Shown here piece by piece: positions 24,360 through 35,483 of a stretch of 64,000 nt of DNA (positions within the stretch are counted from its first letter, which is position 1; every line of letters begins with the position of its first letter). This stretch comes from Atrina japonica (taxonomy: Eukaryota; Mollusca; Bivalvia; Pterioida; Pinnidae): assembly GCA_030159075.1 (NCBI GenBank), contig BROG01000007.1, positions 803,501-867,500 on the forward strand. Reading direction: 5' to 3'. Made by a program: the position numbers and the translations under genes. The notes beneath the pieces were generated by a model that did no database searches, was not told the DNA's origin, and was given only the letters and a program-made list of their open reading frames with translations.

Positions 24360-24730
24360 GTAGGGGGGGGGGGGAGACTGTATGTTTGTACGAAGGGCTC
24401 TGTGTGTGTAGGTAGGGTCAAAAATGCCTGTAGGCAAGGCTGTATATCTATAGGTAGGGCTGTTATGTCTGTAGAAAGGACTGCGTGTCTTTAGGTAAGG
24501 CTGTGTATCTTTGGTAGGGACATTAATAAAGGTAGGGATGATGTACCTATAGGAAGGGCTGTGTGTTAGTTGGGCTCTGTGTTTCTGTAGGAAGGGCTGT
24601 GTGTTAGTTGGGCTCTGTGTTTCTGTAGGAAGGGCTGTGTGTTAGTTGGGCTCTGTGTTTCTGTAGGAAGGGCTGTGTGTTAGTTGGGCTCTGTGTTTCT
24701 GTAGGTAGGGCTGTGTGATTTTATAGGTAG
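24360..24730. repeat. Minisatellite of GTAGGTAGGGCTGTGTGT type with four exact 38-bp units
   Basis: Loose ~24-38-base units cover 24360-24545. Then 24551-24702 holds four near-identical 38-bp units (AGGAAGGGCTGTGTGTTAGT plus TGGGCTCTGTGTTTCTGT). The array is interrupted by a TIR element and resumes at 25039-25145 (GGGCTGTGTGTTTCTATAGA). Confidence 0.9.
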
Positions 24731-25035
24731 GGTCATTTCAAGTTGGTTTTTTTATGTTTAGCGTCTACCCTAAATTCAAAAGACACAAAAAAAAAAGAAA
24801 AAACATTTTTAGAAAAACAAATGCAATTTAATGCATATTTTTGGTACATACTTATAAACAACCTATGAAATAATTGTTTTCACACTAATAAAAATAAATG
24901 TTCATGTTTAATGGTTAATTTTAGTGCTATGTTCCATATTTTTTCCTTAGATGTTTGTTTTTGTTTTTCTTTGTTTTATGATCTCAAAACCAATCTGTTA
25001 GCAGTTGTTAAACAGAGAAAAGACATGGAATGGCC
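24731..25035 (+). mobile_element. Non-autonomous TIR element with GGCCATTC ends, copy inserted in minisatellite
   Basis: Ends GGTCATTTCAAGTTGG and TGGAATGGCC; 305 bp; TAG at 24728-24730 and at 25036-25038 as a 3-bp duplication. The body is colinear with 15810-16132 on the opposite strand (AACAACCTATGAAATAATTG, TTAGTGCTATGTTCCATAT, ATGATCTCAAAACCAATCTG). Both flanks are the same GGGCTGTGTG-type tandem repeat, so the element clearly landed inside the array. Confidence 0.85.
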
Positions 25036-25145
25036 TAGGGCTGTGTGTTTCTATAGATATGGTGTGTGTGTAGGAAGGTGCTGTGCTGTGTCTTTATACG
25101 GCTTTGTATGTCTGTAGGTAGGGCTGTGTGGTGGGGGGGAATTGT

Positions 25146-26223
25146 AGGTCGGGCTTTTATTATGTTTTGGGCATTCACTCCATTTTACTAATGGTATACA
25201 ATAATGATGGGCAAATGAAATGAGTTAAGACTACGGGCCAGGGAGAAAATTTATATGTAAACATGCCGGACTGTTTGTATATTTGGTTAGTTACATTTAC
25301 ACTCATAACTAGAAGGTTGGGAGCTGTTTCATTTTTGTTTTTACAAAACATAGTATGTACATAAATCATTATGTGCTTGGCTCACTTCGTAACCCACACC
25401 CATCCACCAAAATCCAATATGCATATCCTGGTGCAGGATGGAGTGAATGACAATGATATCAACTTTGTGCACTTTAAGTAATGACCTTGATGCACTGGAT
25501 GGTTAAGTTTTTTTTAAGCCACTTTGCTTGGCAAGGTAAATTAAGGCTTATGTAATATTGCGGTTGTCAGATATGCTTTTACTCCTAAGCTAATTACTAC
25601 CACATGTATATTTGTCTATTCCAGCAACTATAATTGTTGGTTTCATCTAAAAATCAGAGGTGAACAAAAGTCAGAAATTTCTTTGACTTCTTCTGGAAGT
25701 TTATGTTAAGGAACATCTGAAATAGATGTTTAGATTCCAGGAAGAGATTTGACAGTAAGCGCTGCAATTAATACTCATCCTGTGTGAACTTCATTTTCTA
25801 TTGGAAGATGAATGACTGTTAACGACACAAATTGACGAGCCTGAAATGCACACACATTTCCAGTTTGATTGACAGATATGTGTAGATGTTGTGATATATT
25901 TCAAATAAAAACAAATTGTAAAAACCAAAATAAAACAAAAACAACTCAAAATTGATTGAAGGAGAGAATTCAAGATTCATTGTTAATTGGTTGAAATGTG
26001 ATTATTTTTCTTCATTTTTTGTGACTAATAATTAGAAACATGTGGAAATTCTTCTGTACAAAGATTCACCAACCCAATAAAATTTATTTTCATCACTTTG
26101 TTTGACAAGTATGTTTAAGTTTTTTGATTTTTTAATATGTTTTGGTTTTTATCATAATAGTATCAGATACAACTGGAGACCTTTAACCTGTTATATTTTT
26201 CTCATACTTCGATTTATATTTTT
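25146..26223. other. No gene seen
   Basis: AT-rich; open frames at 25175-25369 and 25791-25973 (minus) have no recognisable features. Confidence 0.5.
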
Positions 26224-26527
26224 AGGCCTTTTTCTGTCAATTTTGGGCAAATGCCATTGGTGACACAATTGGTGATTTTTTATATGAGAAATTGATTCTG
26301 TCAAAATGGAAGAAATAGTTTACACACATGTATATATCTAAATGTAATGGAATCTCTTTTTTTTTTTTACACCATTTTCCCTTACATTAATCCATATTTC
26401 ATTGTGGTTGCAGTCTGTACACCAGTTTGGGATTTTTCTTTTTTGTCAAATTGGGAAAAACACATGTATTTTGCTTTGGGAATGGGGCCAAATATCCGCC
26501 CTGTGGAAATTATAGAAAAAGGCCTGA
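26224..26527. mobile_element. Hairpin-ended element with AGGCCTTTTTCT ends
   Basis: The left end AGGCCTTTTTCTGTCAATTT and right end TATAGAAAAAGGCCTG are inverted. Interior phrases (TTTTGGGCAAATGCC, TTGGGAATGGGGCC) relate it to blocks at 6058, 40370 and 46675. About 300 bp. Confidence 0.6.
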
Positions 26528-26664
26528 TTTTACATACTGGAACACAATTTTTTGTTTAATTATCTAACATATAACCAGCTAAAAAATAAATTTCACCTTT
26601 ATTAAGGCGATATGAACTAAAAATAATGACTTATGACAATGAAATAGGTTCTGTAGCTACCACA

Positions 26665-26860
26665 CCCATCCTGACACAGGATCTTAGTTTCAGCTTACAT
26701 TTAAATAACAAGTAGCGTTATTTATTTTTGATGACCGAGTGCTTGGGAGAAGGAACAGTCACTACTCAATGACAGGAAGTGACAGTTATGACCTAGAATG
26801 GGAATTGCACCCAGCACCTTCAATTTACAAAGTTTTGCTTTAGCCACTTAACTTTTTTCT
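26665..26860 (-). mobile_element. SINE fragment, minus strand, degraded
   Basis: On the minus strand, GTGGCTAAAGCAAAACTTTG then GGTGCTGGGTGCAATTCCCA resemble a degenerate tRNA-like head with box B (GTGCAATTCCC), followed by weak body similarity. Similarity is modest. Confidence 0.4.
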
Positions 26861-26867
26861 AGTAGTT

Positions 26868-26897
26868 TTATATCTATCTATCTATTTATCTGTCTGA

Positions 26898-26929
<32 letters not shown>

Positions 26930-26953
26930 GTGTGTGTATATATATATATATAT
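26868..26953. repeat. (TATC)n then (TA)n microsatellite
   Basis: About 14 TATC/TGTC units followed by GTGTGTG and ten TA units. Confidence 0.95.
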
Positions 26954-26962
26954 TTACATACA

Positions 26963-27128
26963 CAGTCAAACCCGTTTTAAGAGACTGTCCAAGCGATTGG
27001 TTGCATATGACAGGTGGCCTCTTATTTCAGGTGATTTGAAAAGGAAAAATATACTTTGGGAGGCCTACATTTAGATCACATAAGGCAGGTAGTCTTTTAA
27101 ATCAGTGAGTCACTAAGGCAGGTTAGAC

Positions 27129-27131
<3 letters not shown>
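26963..27131. mobile_element. CAGTCAAACCYG-type MITE
   Basis: The left end CAGTCAAACCCGTTTTAAGA and right end CTAAGGCAGGTTAGACTATA, with interior GACAGGTGGCCTCTTATTTC. It is flanked on both sides by TA microsatellites, in line with a TA target. Confidence 0.65.

Positions 27132-27192
<61 letters not shown>
27128..27192. repeat. (TA)n(CA)n microsatellite
   Basis: Thirteen TA units are followed directly by about 19 CA units. Confidence 0.97.
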
Positions 27193-27193
<1 letters not shown>

Positions 27194-27343
27194 CTGAACC
27201 CACTTATATTGAACCCTGCTACATTGAAATCTCCCTTTATTTGAAATGATTTTAATTCCCTGGTTAAATATACCATCAGAAACACATGTTCATATTTAAA
27301 GAAAATTCATTCCCCATTGATTTCAATACATCCAGGTTTGACT

Positions 27344-27344
27344 C

Positions 27345-27378
<34 letters not shown>

Positions 27379-27402
27379 CATGTGTGTATATATATATATG
27401 TA

Positions 27403-27476
<74 letters not shown>
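27344..27476. repeat. (GT)n(TA)n compound microsatellite
   Basis: GT runs alternate with TA blocks and end in a ~60-base TA run. All four open frames over it are Tyr-Ile/Val-Cys repeats without meaning. Confidence 0.97.
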
Positions 27477-27478
<2 letters not shown>

Positions 27479-28298
27479 CATGTAAAAGCAAATAACTTAC
27501 CATTGTGACTTTGGTTTGGGGAAAATAAAATAATATTGCCATGGTTTCATATTTCTATTTCATATGACCAAATCAAAAGAGACAGGCTTCTGCAATCTGG
27601 GCATAAATTGGATTGAAATTTTTGTTCTTAGGAGATAATGGTATTACATCTCCCTTGAACAAGATAGCTTTGACAATTAATATCAACCATAGCATGATTG
27701 GCTTTCTGTGTGCTTGCAAAGACACTACAGGGAAATCAGGGATAACTGATCAGAAAATCTTAATACTTGAACAGAGGATGAAGATGGAACAAGAAGAAAA
27801 AACAATAAAATCATATCATGTGTATAGGTTGACACAATGCATTGAAATAATTTGTGTTTTGGTTGTTTTATGTAATGTTCTAATCATTATGTATTTTATT
27901 TTTGTTTTGAAATTTATTTTTTTTTCAGGTTTAGTTTTTCTTTTGTTTGTTTGTGTGTTTTTAGTCACTGTCAGCAATGTCTGTCCATTTGTCTGTCTGT
28001 CTGTCTGTCTGTGGCAGTGATTAGTTTTATCTCTGGCATTTAGCTCTATTGTGAGAAAACTATCTATAGAGTTTCACATTGTAACTGCACTTGAGAAAAT
28101 AGAACAGGATGATATTAGTTAATTATGACCTACATTTTTACCTTGACCTTAACCTATGACCTTGAATATTGAATTCCAGATTTATTTACAGTACCTTTTA
28201 TTTCATGTTTTTTTAGTTACAGTGCTTTAAAGTGCCTATAAATCATAAAAAATTGAGTTGGTGGAACCAGGCCATGAAATGCTATACAGACTAATCCT
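27477..28298. other. No gene seen; 135-codon open frame judged spurious
   Basis: The open frame at 27613-28020 ends in a TCTG microsatellite (Cys-Leu-Ser-Val), has T-rich hydrophobic content and no splice context. Confidence 0.5.
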
Positions 28299-28388
28299 TT
28301 AACCCATACATCCCTAAAGACACATTTGGACTGGTGTGTGTCATTGATTTTCAGTAGAGTCCATTATTTTCAGGGAAAGATGGGTATA
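28299..28388 (+). mobile_element. TTAA-bounded ~90-bp hairpin MITE, copy 5
   Basis: Starts TTAACCCATACATCCCTAAA with core ACATTTGGACTGGTGTGTGT. The right end CAGGGAAAGATGGGTAT is diverged. Confidence 0.75.
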
Positions 28389-28989
28389 TGAATGCCACTC
28401 AAAGCTGAAGTGGTGTTTGTAAAGGCAATTTATGTACAGTTGGATTCTTTTTGTACAGAAGTTGGATTTTCTCTCTGCGTCTGTTGAGAAAACCTCAATC
28501 CTGTATGTTTGATTGTAAATTAAAATTTTGTATGGCATGGAATGCCCAATTGGAAGCAGTTTTTAATTAATTGCCTAGCATAGATCATTCTAGTATGTGG
28601 TCTAGATTACATAAATAAATATTTCATCTAAATCTTCCTAGGTCAAGTGACTAGAAAAGCATGAATCAACTTGCATATTAGTCATTAAAATGTACCAACA
28701 AAATAAGAATATGGCTTGTGTTAATTTTCATAAAATGACTTGGGATGTGTACATCTGTTTATTATCAGTTGTAAATAATTTCTATGGTCTTTGTCAGTAA
28801 TACAGCAACAGAGAAAGACTCCAAAAAGTAATACTCTCTGTACTACATGGACGAATTAAACAGTTTTGACAAATTTATTTGAAAATGCCAGTTCATTGTC
28901 AGTTACGAGGCAATGCCCTTCATTTCCGACTAACTGTTGGTCATTTTTGTGTTATTGGAAAGAAGAAATAAACTTGATAACAAAAACTC

Positions 28990-29486
28990 ATTTCTGTATA
29001 AAATGCTTATAGCTAATTGTTTGGTAAAATGTTCAGAGCTAGCTGTTGTGCAAAATGCTCACAGATAATTTTCTGTATATTCTCACAACTAATTGTTCTC
29101 TGTAAAATGCTCACAGCTAATTGTTCTCTGTAAAATGCTCACAGCTAATTGTTCTCTGTAAAATGCTCACAGTTAATAGTTCTCTGTAAAATGCTCACGG
29201 CTGATTGTTCTTTGTAAAATGCTCACAGCTAATTGTCTTCTGTAAAATGCTCACAGCTGATTGTTCTTTGTAAAATGTTCACAGCTGATTGTTCTCTGTA
29301 CAATTCTCACAGCTGATTGTTCTCTGTACAATTCTCACAGCTGATTGTTCTGTGTAAAATGCTCACAGCTGATTGTTCTCTGTACAATTCTCACAGCTGA
29401 TTGTTCTCTGTACAATGCTCACAGCTGATTGTTCTCTGTACAATGCTCACAGCTAATTGTTCTCTGTACAATGCTCACAGCTGAAT
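28990..29486. repeat. 28-bp minisatellite, about 17 copies
   Basis: The unit is TGCTCACAGCTGATTGTTCT plus CTGTAAAA, with variants CTAATT and TACAAT. The array is broken at its right side by a TIR element; about 1.5 diverged units reappear at 29863-29905 (ATTGTGCTCTGTTTAATGTT then CACAACCATAATTGCTCTGT). Confidence 0.93.
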
Positions 29487-29859
29487 GTTTATAAGTGCCC
29501 ACCCTAAAATCAAAAACTTATCTTTCTATCAGATAAAAATAAACAAAACGACACAAAAAAAACACCAGACATTTTTATGAGAACAAATGCAATTTTATTA
29601 TGCACATTTTAAGTATTTTCTAATATGATAACAAAAGAAAAACAAAATTACACTTATAAAAACCATATCTTTGGCACATACTAATAAATAACCTATGAAA
29701 TTTTAGTTTTCATAATGATGAAAATAAATGTTCATATTTAACTGTTCATTTTAGAGCTATGTTCCAAATATTTACCCTAGATGTGCTTTTTTCTGTTTTA
29801 TGATCTCAAAACCTATCTATTCATGATCGCTAGACACAGAAAAACAACTTTGAATGGCC
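29487..29859 (+). mobile_element. Non-autonomous TIR element with GGCCATTC ends, copy inserted in 28-bp array
   Basis: The body matches the copies at 15810 and 24731 (AATAACCTATGAAATTTTAG, TTTTAGAGCTATGTTCCAAA, ATGATCTCAAAACCTATC). The right end TTTGAATGGCC is intact and followed by TAA. The left ~20 bases of the TIR are lost, leaving ATAAGTGCCCACCCTA. It has an extra ~50 bp near 29600-29660. Array units lie on both sides. Confidence 0.8.
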
Positions 29860-30017
29860 TAATTGTGCTCTGTTTAATGTTCACAACCATAATTGCTCTG
29901 TCTTTTTCATCTTCATTTTAATTTCCTTTTACAGTAGGCATATCACATTAACGAACTTCACTGTCTTTGCATTTTACGGAAATAATTTTCATGTTGATTT
30001 GCTATAGTTTAACATTT

Positions 30018-30059
30018 TATATATATATATATATATATACATAAATATATATATATATA

Positions 30060-30105
<46 letters not shown>
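30018..30105. repeat. (TA)n microsatellite
   Basis: Two TA runs are separated by CATAAATA and ATTTT. Confidence 0.97.
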
Positions 30106-30109
<4 letters not shown>

Positions 30110-30501
30110 CACTTTTACTGAAAACCTGACGATAGTGTGTTTCTCAAATTACCAAAGTGCATTAAAATATGACCCACACTGCATATAATCACTTTAAACA
30201 CAGGCTGGTAGGAAATTTGATTTTCAAATACCAAACAATTAGACATCTGGGAAATTATGAAATGATTGCCTTTGCAGGGTTCACATAGAAATTTTTAAAT
30301 GTGAGAATTGTAGCAGATTCTAAATCTAGCATCAGAAATTACAATTACAGAGGGAATAGGAAATTTCACATCCTAGTCTCAGTCAAAGAAAGAAATGTCT
30401 TGTTCAGTTTCCAGTGTTAATTCCCACTTATGGTGGTCTAGTGGTGTCACATTAGACTGATACGTAGGTGGTCCTGATACCAGATTTATCTATGAACTAC
30501 T

Positions 30502-30732
30502 GTAGAATCAGAAAATTTGGTAGGGTTAAAATTTTGGTGTTTAAAAAATAAACAAATTTGTTGACATTAATTTTCGTTGCAATTAAAAACCTCTTTGTAA
30601 AAGAAGCTATAAGTATTTCTCGGTATAATTTATATAAAATTCTGTCATGGTTTTAATTTTTTCATTGATAAAAGTAAACAACAAAATAAAAGAAATTACA
30701 TCCATACCAAAATTTTCTGATTTCAAATTCTA
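30502..30732. mobile_element. Hairpin MITE with TAGAATCAGAAAATTTTGG-like ends
   Basis: The left end TAGAATCAGAAAATTTGGTA and right end CCAAAATTTTCTGATTTCAA plus ATTCTAG are inverted. The interior is AT-rich with partly complementary TTTAATTTT/AAAATAAA. It abuts the next MITE with no spacer. Confidence 0.65.
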
Positions 30733-30914
30733 GTTAAACCTGTTTTGAGACACCACCCTATCTGTCACTGAAATATGGTTTTACAAGACAGTTGTGTTGT
30801 GTTAGAGGTTTTTTTTAAAAGAATTATGTAAACAAGTAGTTTTCAAAATGTGGTCTCGGAGGACAGGTGGTCTTTTGTCACGAGTGGTCTCTCAAGACAG
30901 GTTCCACTATAGTA
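30731..30914. mobile_element. CAGTGGAACCTG-type MITE, copy 3
   Basis: The left end TAGTTAAACCTGTTTTGAGA and right end GACAGGTTCCACTATAG enclose CTGTCACTGAAATATGG and GTGGTCTCTCAAGACAGG. Confidence 0.7.
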
Positions 30915-30939
30915 AATTTTCCCTTCCCCAGGGACTCCT

Positions 30940-31110
30940 AAGAATTAACAGTCACAGCCCTCATGGGTGGTTGAGGTGAGACCTACAATTCCAACGAGCA
31001 TGGCACATCAAAGTAGCCTCATTTGATTGGACATAGCACAGGTCAAACGTTTTAACATTTCACCTACAGCTGGTGTCATCCAGTGAAAAATCTTTTTAGA
31101 ATATAAAAAT
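30940..31110 (+). mobile_element. SINE 3' fragment
   Basis: CATAGCACAGGTCAAACGTT, then TTCACCTACAGCTGGTGTCA and CCAGTGAAAAATCTTTTTAG match the 3' half of the SINE family; the head is absent. Confidence 0.6.
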
Positions 31111-31130
31111 AAATATAAATTTTTTTTTCG

Positions 31131-31352
31131 GTGAATCCAAATGTTTTAAAATACAGAAAAAATAATTTAAAGACATTCTGTGATAGAGAAGCTTTGAAGG
31201 TATACAGTGAATCTGAAGGGATGTATTATACATGTAGAAAATATATTAAGCCCCCTGTAGAAAAGATAGAGATTCCATCTTCAGTGGTTGATCAAGCACT
31301 TGCAGCTTTTAAAATTCCCTGTATGAGTTTGGCTTTAGTCAGGCTTACCTAA
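31131..31352 (+). other. 73-codon open frame of uncertain meaning
   Basis: The translation (…VYSESEGMYYTCRKYIKP…, …SVVDQALAAFKIPCMSLA…) looks more protein-like in composition than other short frames here, with mixed charged and hydrophobic residues and little low complexity. I do not recognise it. It has no acceptor immediately upstream (TTTTTTTTCGGTGAATCC) and no GT donor at its end, so it may be a fossil coding fragment or chance. Confidence 0.15.
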
Positions 31353-31861
31353 GGATTTATTTTATCTATCAAGCAGATTTAAACTTTACTGATCCTTTAC
31401 AATGAAAATTACAGAATTACAAAATGTTAAGCTACCTAAATACTATTACATAACGACGTACATACTCGGAATTTTAATCAGTGCTAGTTTGAAATAGTTA
31501 TCTTTTGTTTTTATTCTGCCCCCCATTATGAAGCTAAATTCAACATCACCTAAATAAACATCCAAAGCATTCAGTGATGTATGGATGTAATAAAGTCAAT
31601 CTGTCTTCCCAAAGGTATTTAATTTTCAAACCATGGCTCCTAGCTGCAAGAAATCGACAGAACGAATTTCAAGATACCATTCTTGGTGGCCAATATTTTC
31701 CATTCAAATTCTGCTGATAAACTCTATATTGCATATAAATGAATCCACATTTTGCAGTTAAGTATAGCATTGTTAGTAGATTTGATCCAGAAGGCTGTGT
31801 GGTTAGGAAGAAAGGATAGCTTAATATCCAAAATAGAAAATGTCTGTAAAAGTGTCTGGTT

Positions 31862-32345
31862 CTAGAAGAGTATGAAAGGTACAAGTGTTGGTTAATCTAT
31901 GGGTACAAAAGATACAAGTGTTGGGTAATCTATGGGTACAAAAGATACAAGTGTTGGATACTAAAGGCATATAAAATGTACAAGTATTGGGTACTAGAGG
32001 GGTACAAAAGGTACCAGTATTGGGTACTAGAGGGGTACAAAAGGTACCAGTATTGGGTACTTGAGGGGTATGAAAAGTACAAGTGTGATACTAGAGGGGT
32101 ATGAAAGGTACAACTGTTAGGTACTAGAGGGGTACAAAAGGTACAAATGTGGGTACTAGAGGGGTATGAAAGGTACAAGTGTTGAGTACATGAACAATAT
32201 AAAAGGTACAAGTACAAGTATTAGGTACTCAGTAGGGTACAAAAGGTATCTGTTAGGTACTAGAAGGATATGAAAGGTGCAACTAATAGGTACTGAAAGG
32301 GTACAAAAGGAACAATTGACAGGTACTAGAAAGGGAATTCTGTGG
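31862..32345. repeat. ~31-33-bp minisatellite, about 15 copies
   Basis: The unit is like GGGTACTAGAGGGGTACAAA plus AGGTACAAGTGTT, with many substitutions and small indels. Minus-strand Tyr/Leu/Ser/Pro-rich open frames over it are by-products. Confidence 0.9.
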
Positions 32346-32776
32346 ATATACAGGACATAGGTGTCAGGTATTGAAAGATATACAAAGTACATATTTTGAG
32401 ATCTGTATTTGCATTTTGATGCAAAATGGTGTGCATTTTCTAGGTCTTTATATGCCTGTCTATGATGAGACATATTATGGTATACCATTGTTCTCTAAAT
32501 GTTTGTTTTGGGTTTTTTTTTTGTTATATCATCATTACTTTATACAGGTTTCACAGTACATTTTTTTTTTCTTTTACAGTAATAAATTAAAGTCTGGGGA
32601 CATAACATTTCTGGGTTATCAATCATACGTGTACAAGTTCATGTGCCACAGTTAATTACATAGATTTTTGGTAACCATCTTTGGTAATATAGAAATAAAA
32701 CTAAAACTTCTATAATTTTTAAATGTAAGAGACTGTACAATTTTGATAGCTCTTCAGTCTACCACAGATTTAGATA
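32346..32776. other. No gene seen
   Basis: AT-rich with poly-T runs; a 94-codon + strand frame has no identity. Confidence 0.5.
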
Positions 32777-32930
32777 TACAGTAGAACCTGTCTTGAAAGG
32801 CCACCTGTCTCTTGAGACCACATTCTGAAAACCACTTGGTTACATAATGTTTTAAATGAAACCCTATTTGAGAGAACATAATTCAGGGTAGATCTGGGTT
32901 TTTTTTTTCAAGACATGTTCCACACTATCA
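32777..32930. mobile_element. CAGTGGAACCTG-type MITE, copy 4
   Basis: The left end ACAGTAGAACCTGTCTTGAA and right end AGACATGTTCCACACT; the interior GGCCACCTGTCTCTTGAGAC matches the family. Confidence 0.7.
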
Positions 32931-34836
32931 GTGATTTAACTTTGTGGCATTGACCTTGACCTTTCACCTTCATTTGAATATTGAACCTTAATCTACAGGA
33001 TAAAAATGAATTTCTCTAACAAAGTTTGTTGTCAATTACAAAAATACATAAGCTGGCTATGCCATGACTAGTTTGCAAGAATTCTTTTTGAAAAATTCTT
33101 ATCTTGCTTTCATCCTTCCATTCAGTCTTATTTGAATTTAGTAGGACACTAGAATGAATCATTTGGTGGTCAAATACAGATGGTCAAGCTCTGTTAGATA
33201 TGGTATACATATGGTATCAATCTCTAGTGGTCAGCCTTAATATGTTTATCTGTGTATTGGATAATAGGAAATCATTCAGATGTAGTGGCCTGTATCAAAT
33301 TAGAATTACTTGACCTTGGACCTCACCTATCTCCACAGGAATTAACTCTAAACAACAAACCTTCTATAATATCTGAAATTTGTACTTAATGGAAATTTTA
33401 TATGCATAATGTGGGGGTGGGAGTAAGAGAGAGTGATGATGTGTGTGTAAAGGATTTTACATATTTTGAAAATGAGTAATGGGTGAAAATGAAAAATTAG
33501 TGAAATTTTGTCAATGCTAAAAATGAATCACATGATTTTTGTCAGAAAAGTAGGTCTGGGAGGGTGGGTATCAGTAAAAATATTTTGTCTCATTCTTGGC
33601 ATTTGAATGTTCATTCCTGATGTGTATGGTGTGAGAAATTTAGCGGAATTACATGTAAATATGAAAATATGATATACATATTTTATGTACCGTATATATC
33701 TCCCACCATCCCCAAAGTACTAAAGTCTCAGTTCTCTGTGATATGTTGAGACAAAACGCCATTATCATTGTATACAAGTATATGATTTTCTCATCATAGC
33801 TGAACATAGATCTATCAGAGGATTAATCTTCCCCATCCCTTATGAATACAGCATCCAAACATTTCTCATCTTGGAAAAGATCCAATAAAAAAAACATGTC
33901 AATTTCACATTTGGACTCAAATCTGTCCATGTTTTGTTTGATTTTGACAATACCCCTATTTTGTCTCTAGGGGATGTGGAGGATTGGCACCACATCTGAA
34001 AAGACATCTGGCACCGATTCATTGGTGTTCCACATCCATCCCGCTGGAAGATCTGCCTGAAGTTTTGATCCCCCAACAACATCCCACATATGTCCCTAGG
34101 GAATGTATTGGAATATGCAGTAAATATTGAAAGCCATCTGGCCTGGTAGCTTTTGATTGCTACTGTTGTTGTCATTTATTTAATGAAGTCATCTAGGGTA
34201 ACACCTGATGCCCAATCTACAGCAGAATGTGTCACAGTGCAGGCGTAGGAGAAAAACTGGAATGTCAAATATACATGGCACTTTATTTATACAGCTATAA
34301 TCATTGTTTCACTTCAGGGGAGCATAGAAAATATGGAATGTCAAATATACAAATATCTACTTTGTGAATGTTTTTAGCAACCAGGAACTGCCTATAGCTT
34401 TTACCAGTGATTACTATATACGTTATCTCTGGGTGCTCCGCAAACCAATCGGAGGAATTTAACAGGAACAGAACAGAACATGGCACTTTATTTATACAAT
34501 TATAATTATAGTTTCACTTCAGGGTAGAATAGAAAATCTGGAATGTCATTGTTTTGGATTGATGATCACTTTGATACCAGAAGCTTTTTCTTTTATCAGT
34601 CTCTGTAATTTATCTATCAAATTTCTTGTGTGTGTGTGTGTGTGTGAGATAGAATCAAATGAGCAATTCAGTTTAGTAATTTCATATATGACACTATTCA
34701 TTCCATCTAAGGTTAAGTTAACTATAACTTAACAGATTATGACTTTTCTTGTGGGAATTTGGATTCTGCTAATTATTATGGGTCTGTGTGTATTTTTTGT
34801 AATACTTAAATAGTTCCTAACACAGGTTGTACCTTC
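32931..34836. other. No gene seen; local duplication 34260-34330 / 34480-34555
   Basis: ATGGCACTTTATTTATACA through TTTCACTTCAGGG occurs twice ~225 bases apart, with GGAATGTCA after both. A 111-codon minus-strand frame (33840-34175) lies in a somewhat more complex block with CCCCTAGGGA/CTAGGGGATG phrases, possibly an unknown dispersed repeat. Confidence 0.45.
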
Positions 34837-34837
34837 A

Positions 34838-35055
34838 CCAAGCACTCAGCATATTAAGTGATGATAAGTCTTTTGGATGAGACATTAAACTGAGGTCCAT
34901 TGTCTCAGAAGGCGTGGCATGTAAAAGAACCCTCACTGTATTGGCATCAGTCCACTGCACAGGTCAAAATTTGTAGCACTTCGCCTAAAGCTGGTTAAAT
35001 CTTAGTATAAGTGAAAAATTCTTGGCGAGATGTAAAAGAACAGTCTAACAAACAA
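34838..35055 (+). mobile_element. SINE, body and 3' end
   Basis: GATAAGTCTTTTGGATGAGA, ACCCTCACTGTATTGGCATC, CAGTCCACTGCACAGGTCAA and AAATTCTTGGCGAGATGTAA follow the order of the full copy at 58178. It ends in AACAAACAAACAAA. The tRNA-like head is too decayed to fix. Confidence 0.7.
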
Positions 35056-35275
35056 ACAAAAATCATAGCACCTGACAGGTAAAAAATTGTCACTCAACCG
35101 ATATAGCACAGGTAAAAATTTGTGTCACTCAACCCATAGCACAGGTAAAAAATTGTGTCACTCAACCATTAACACAAGTAAAAAAAAAATTGTCACTCAA
35201 CCCATAGCACAGGTAAAAAAGATTGTGTCACTCAGCCCATAGCACAGGTAAAAAATTGTGTCACTCAACCTATAG
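35050..35275. repeat. ~36-bp minisatellite derived from a SINE tail, 6 copies
   Basis: The unit is CATAGCACAGGTAAAAAATT plus GTGTCACTCAACC. It is directly followed at 35275-35335 by the normal downstream SINE sequence (TATAGCTGATGACATTTCCA then AAACAAACAAAC). The unit equals the SINE segment around CATAGCACAGGTCAAAATTT/GTTGCACTT, so the array is an expansion of that piece. Confidence 0.85.
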
Positions 35276-35339
35276 CTGATGACATTTCCATGTAAGGGCA
35301 AAATCATTTTGGGACATAAAAACAAACAAACATTATCCA

Positions 35340-35483
35340 CATGTAACACAATACCTGTTCGTTCACCTGTTCAGGTGTTATGTAAGTATCAATACTTTCT
35401 ACATCACCTGTGATCACATGACAAACAAATAAGACAAGTTATCTAGCATCTGCCTCTGTTTATTCTACTTGAAGCAATTCAAC
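35340..35483. other. Spacer, no feature seen
   Basis: Short AT-rich spacer between SINE-derived array and MITE. Confidence 0.4.

Noticed and set aside
27286..27542. Tyr-Ile and Val-Cys repeat frames
   Set aside because: Translation of TA and GT microsatellites on both strands; same at 39606-39888.
27613..28020. 135-codon open frame with hydrophobic segments
   Set aside because: T-rich composition explains the hydrophobicity, its end is a TCTG microsatellite, and no splice sites or family resemblance were found.
33840..34175. 111-codon minus-strand frame
   Set aside because: Composition is somewhat mixed, but there is no motif, start context or splice logic; more likely a dispersed repeat.
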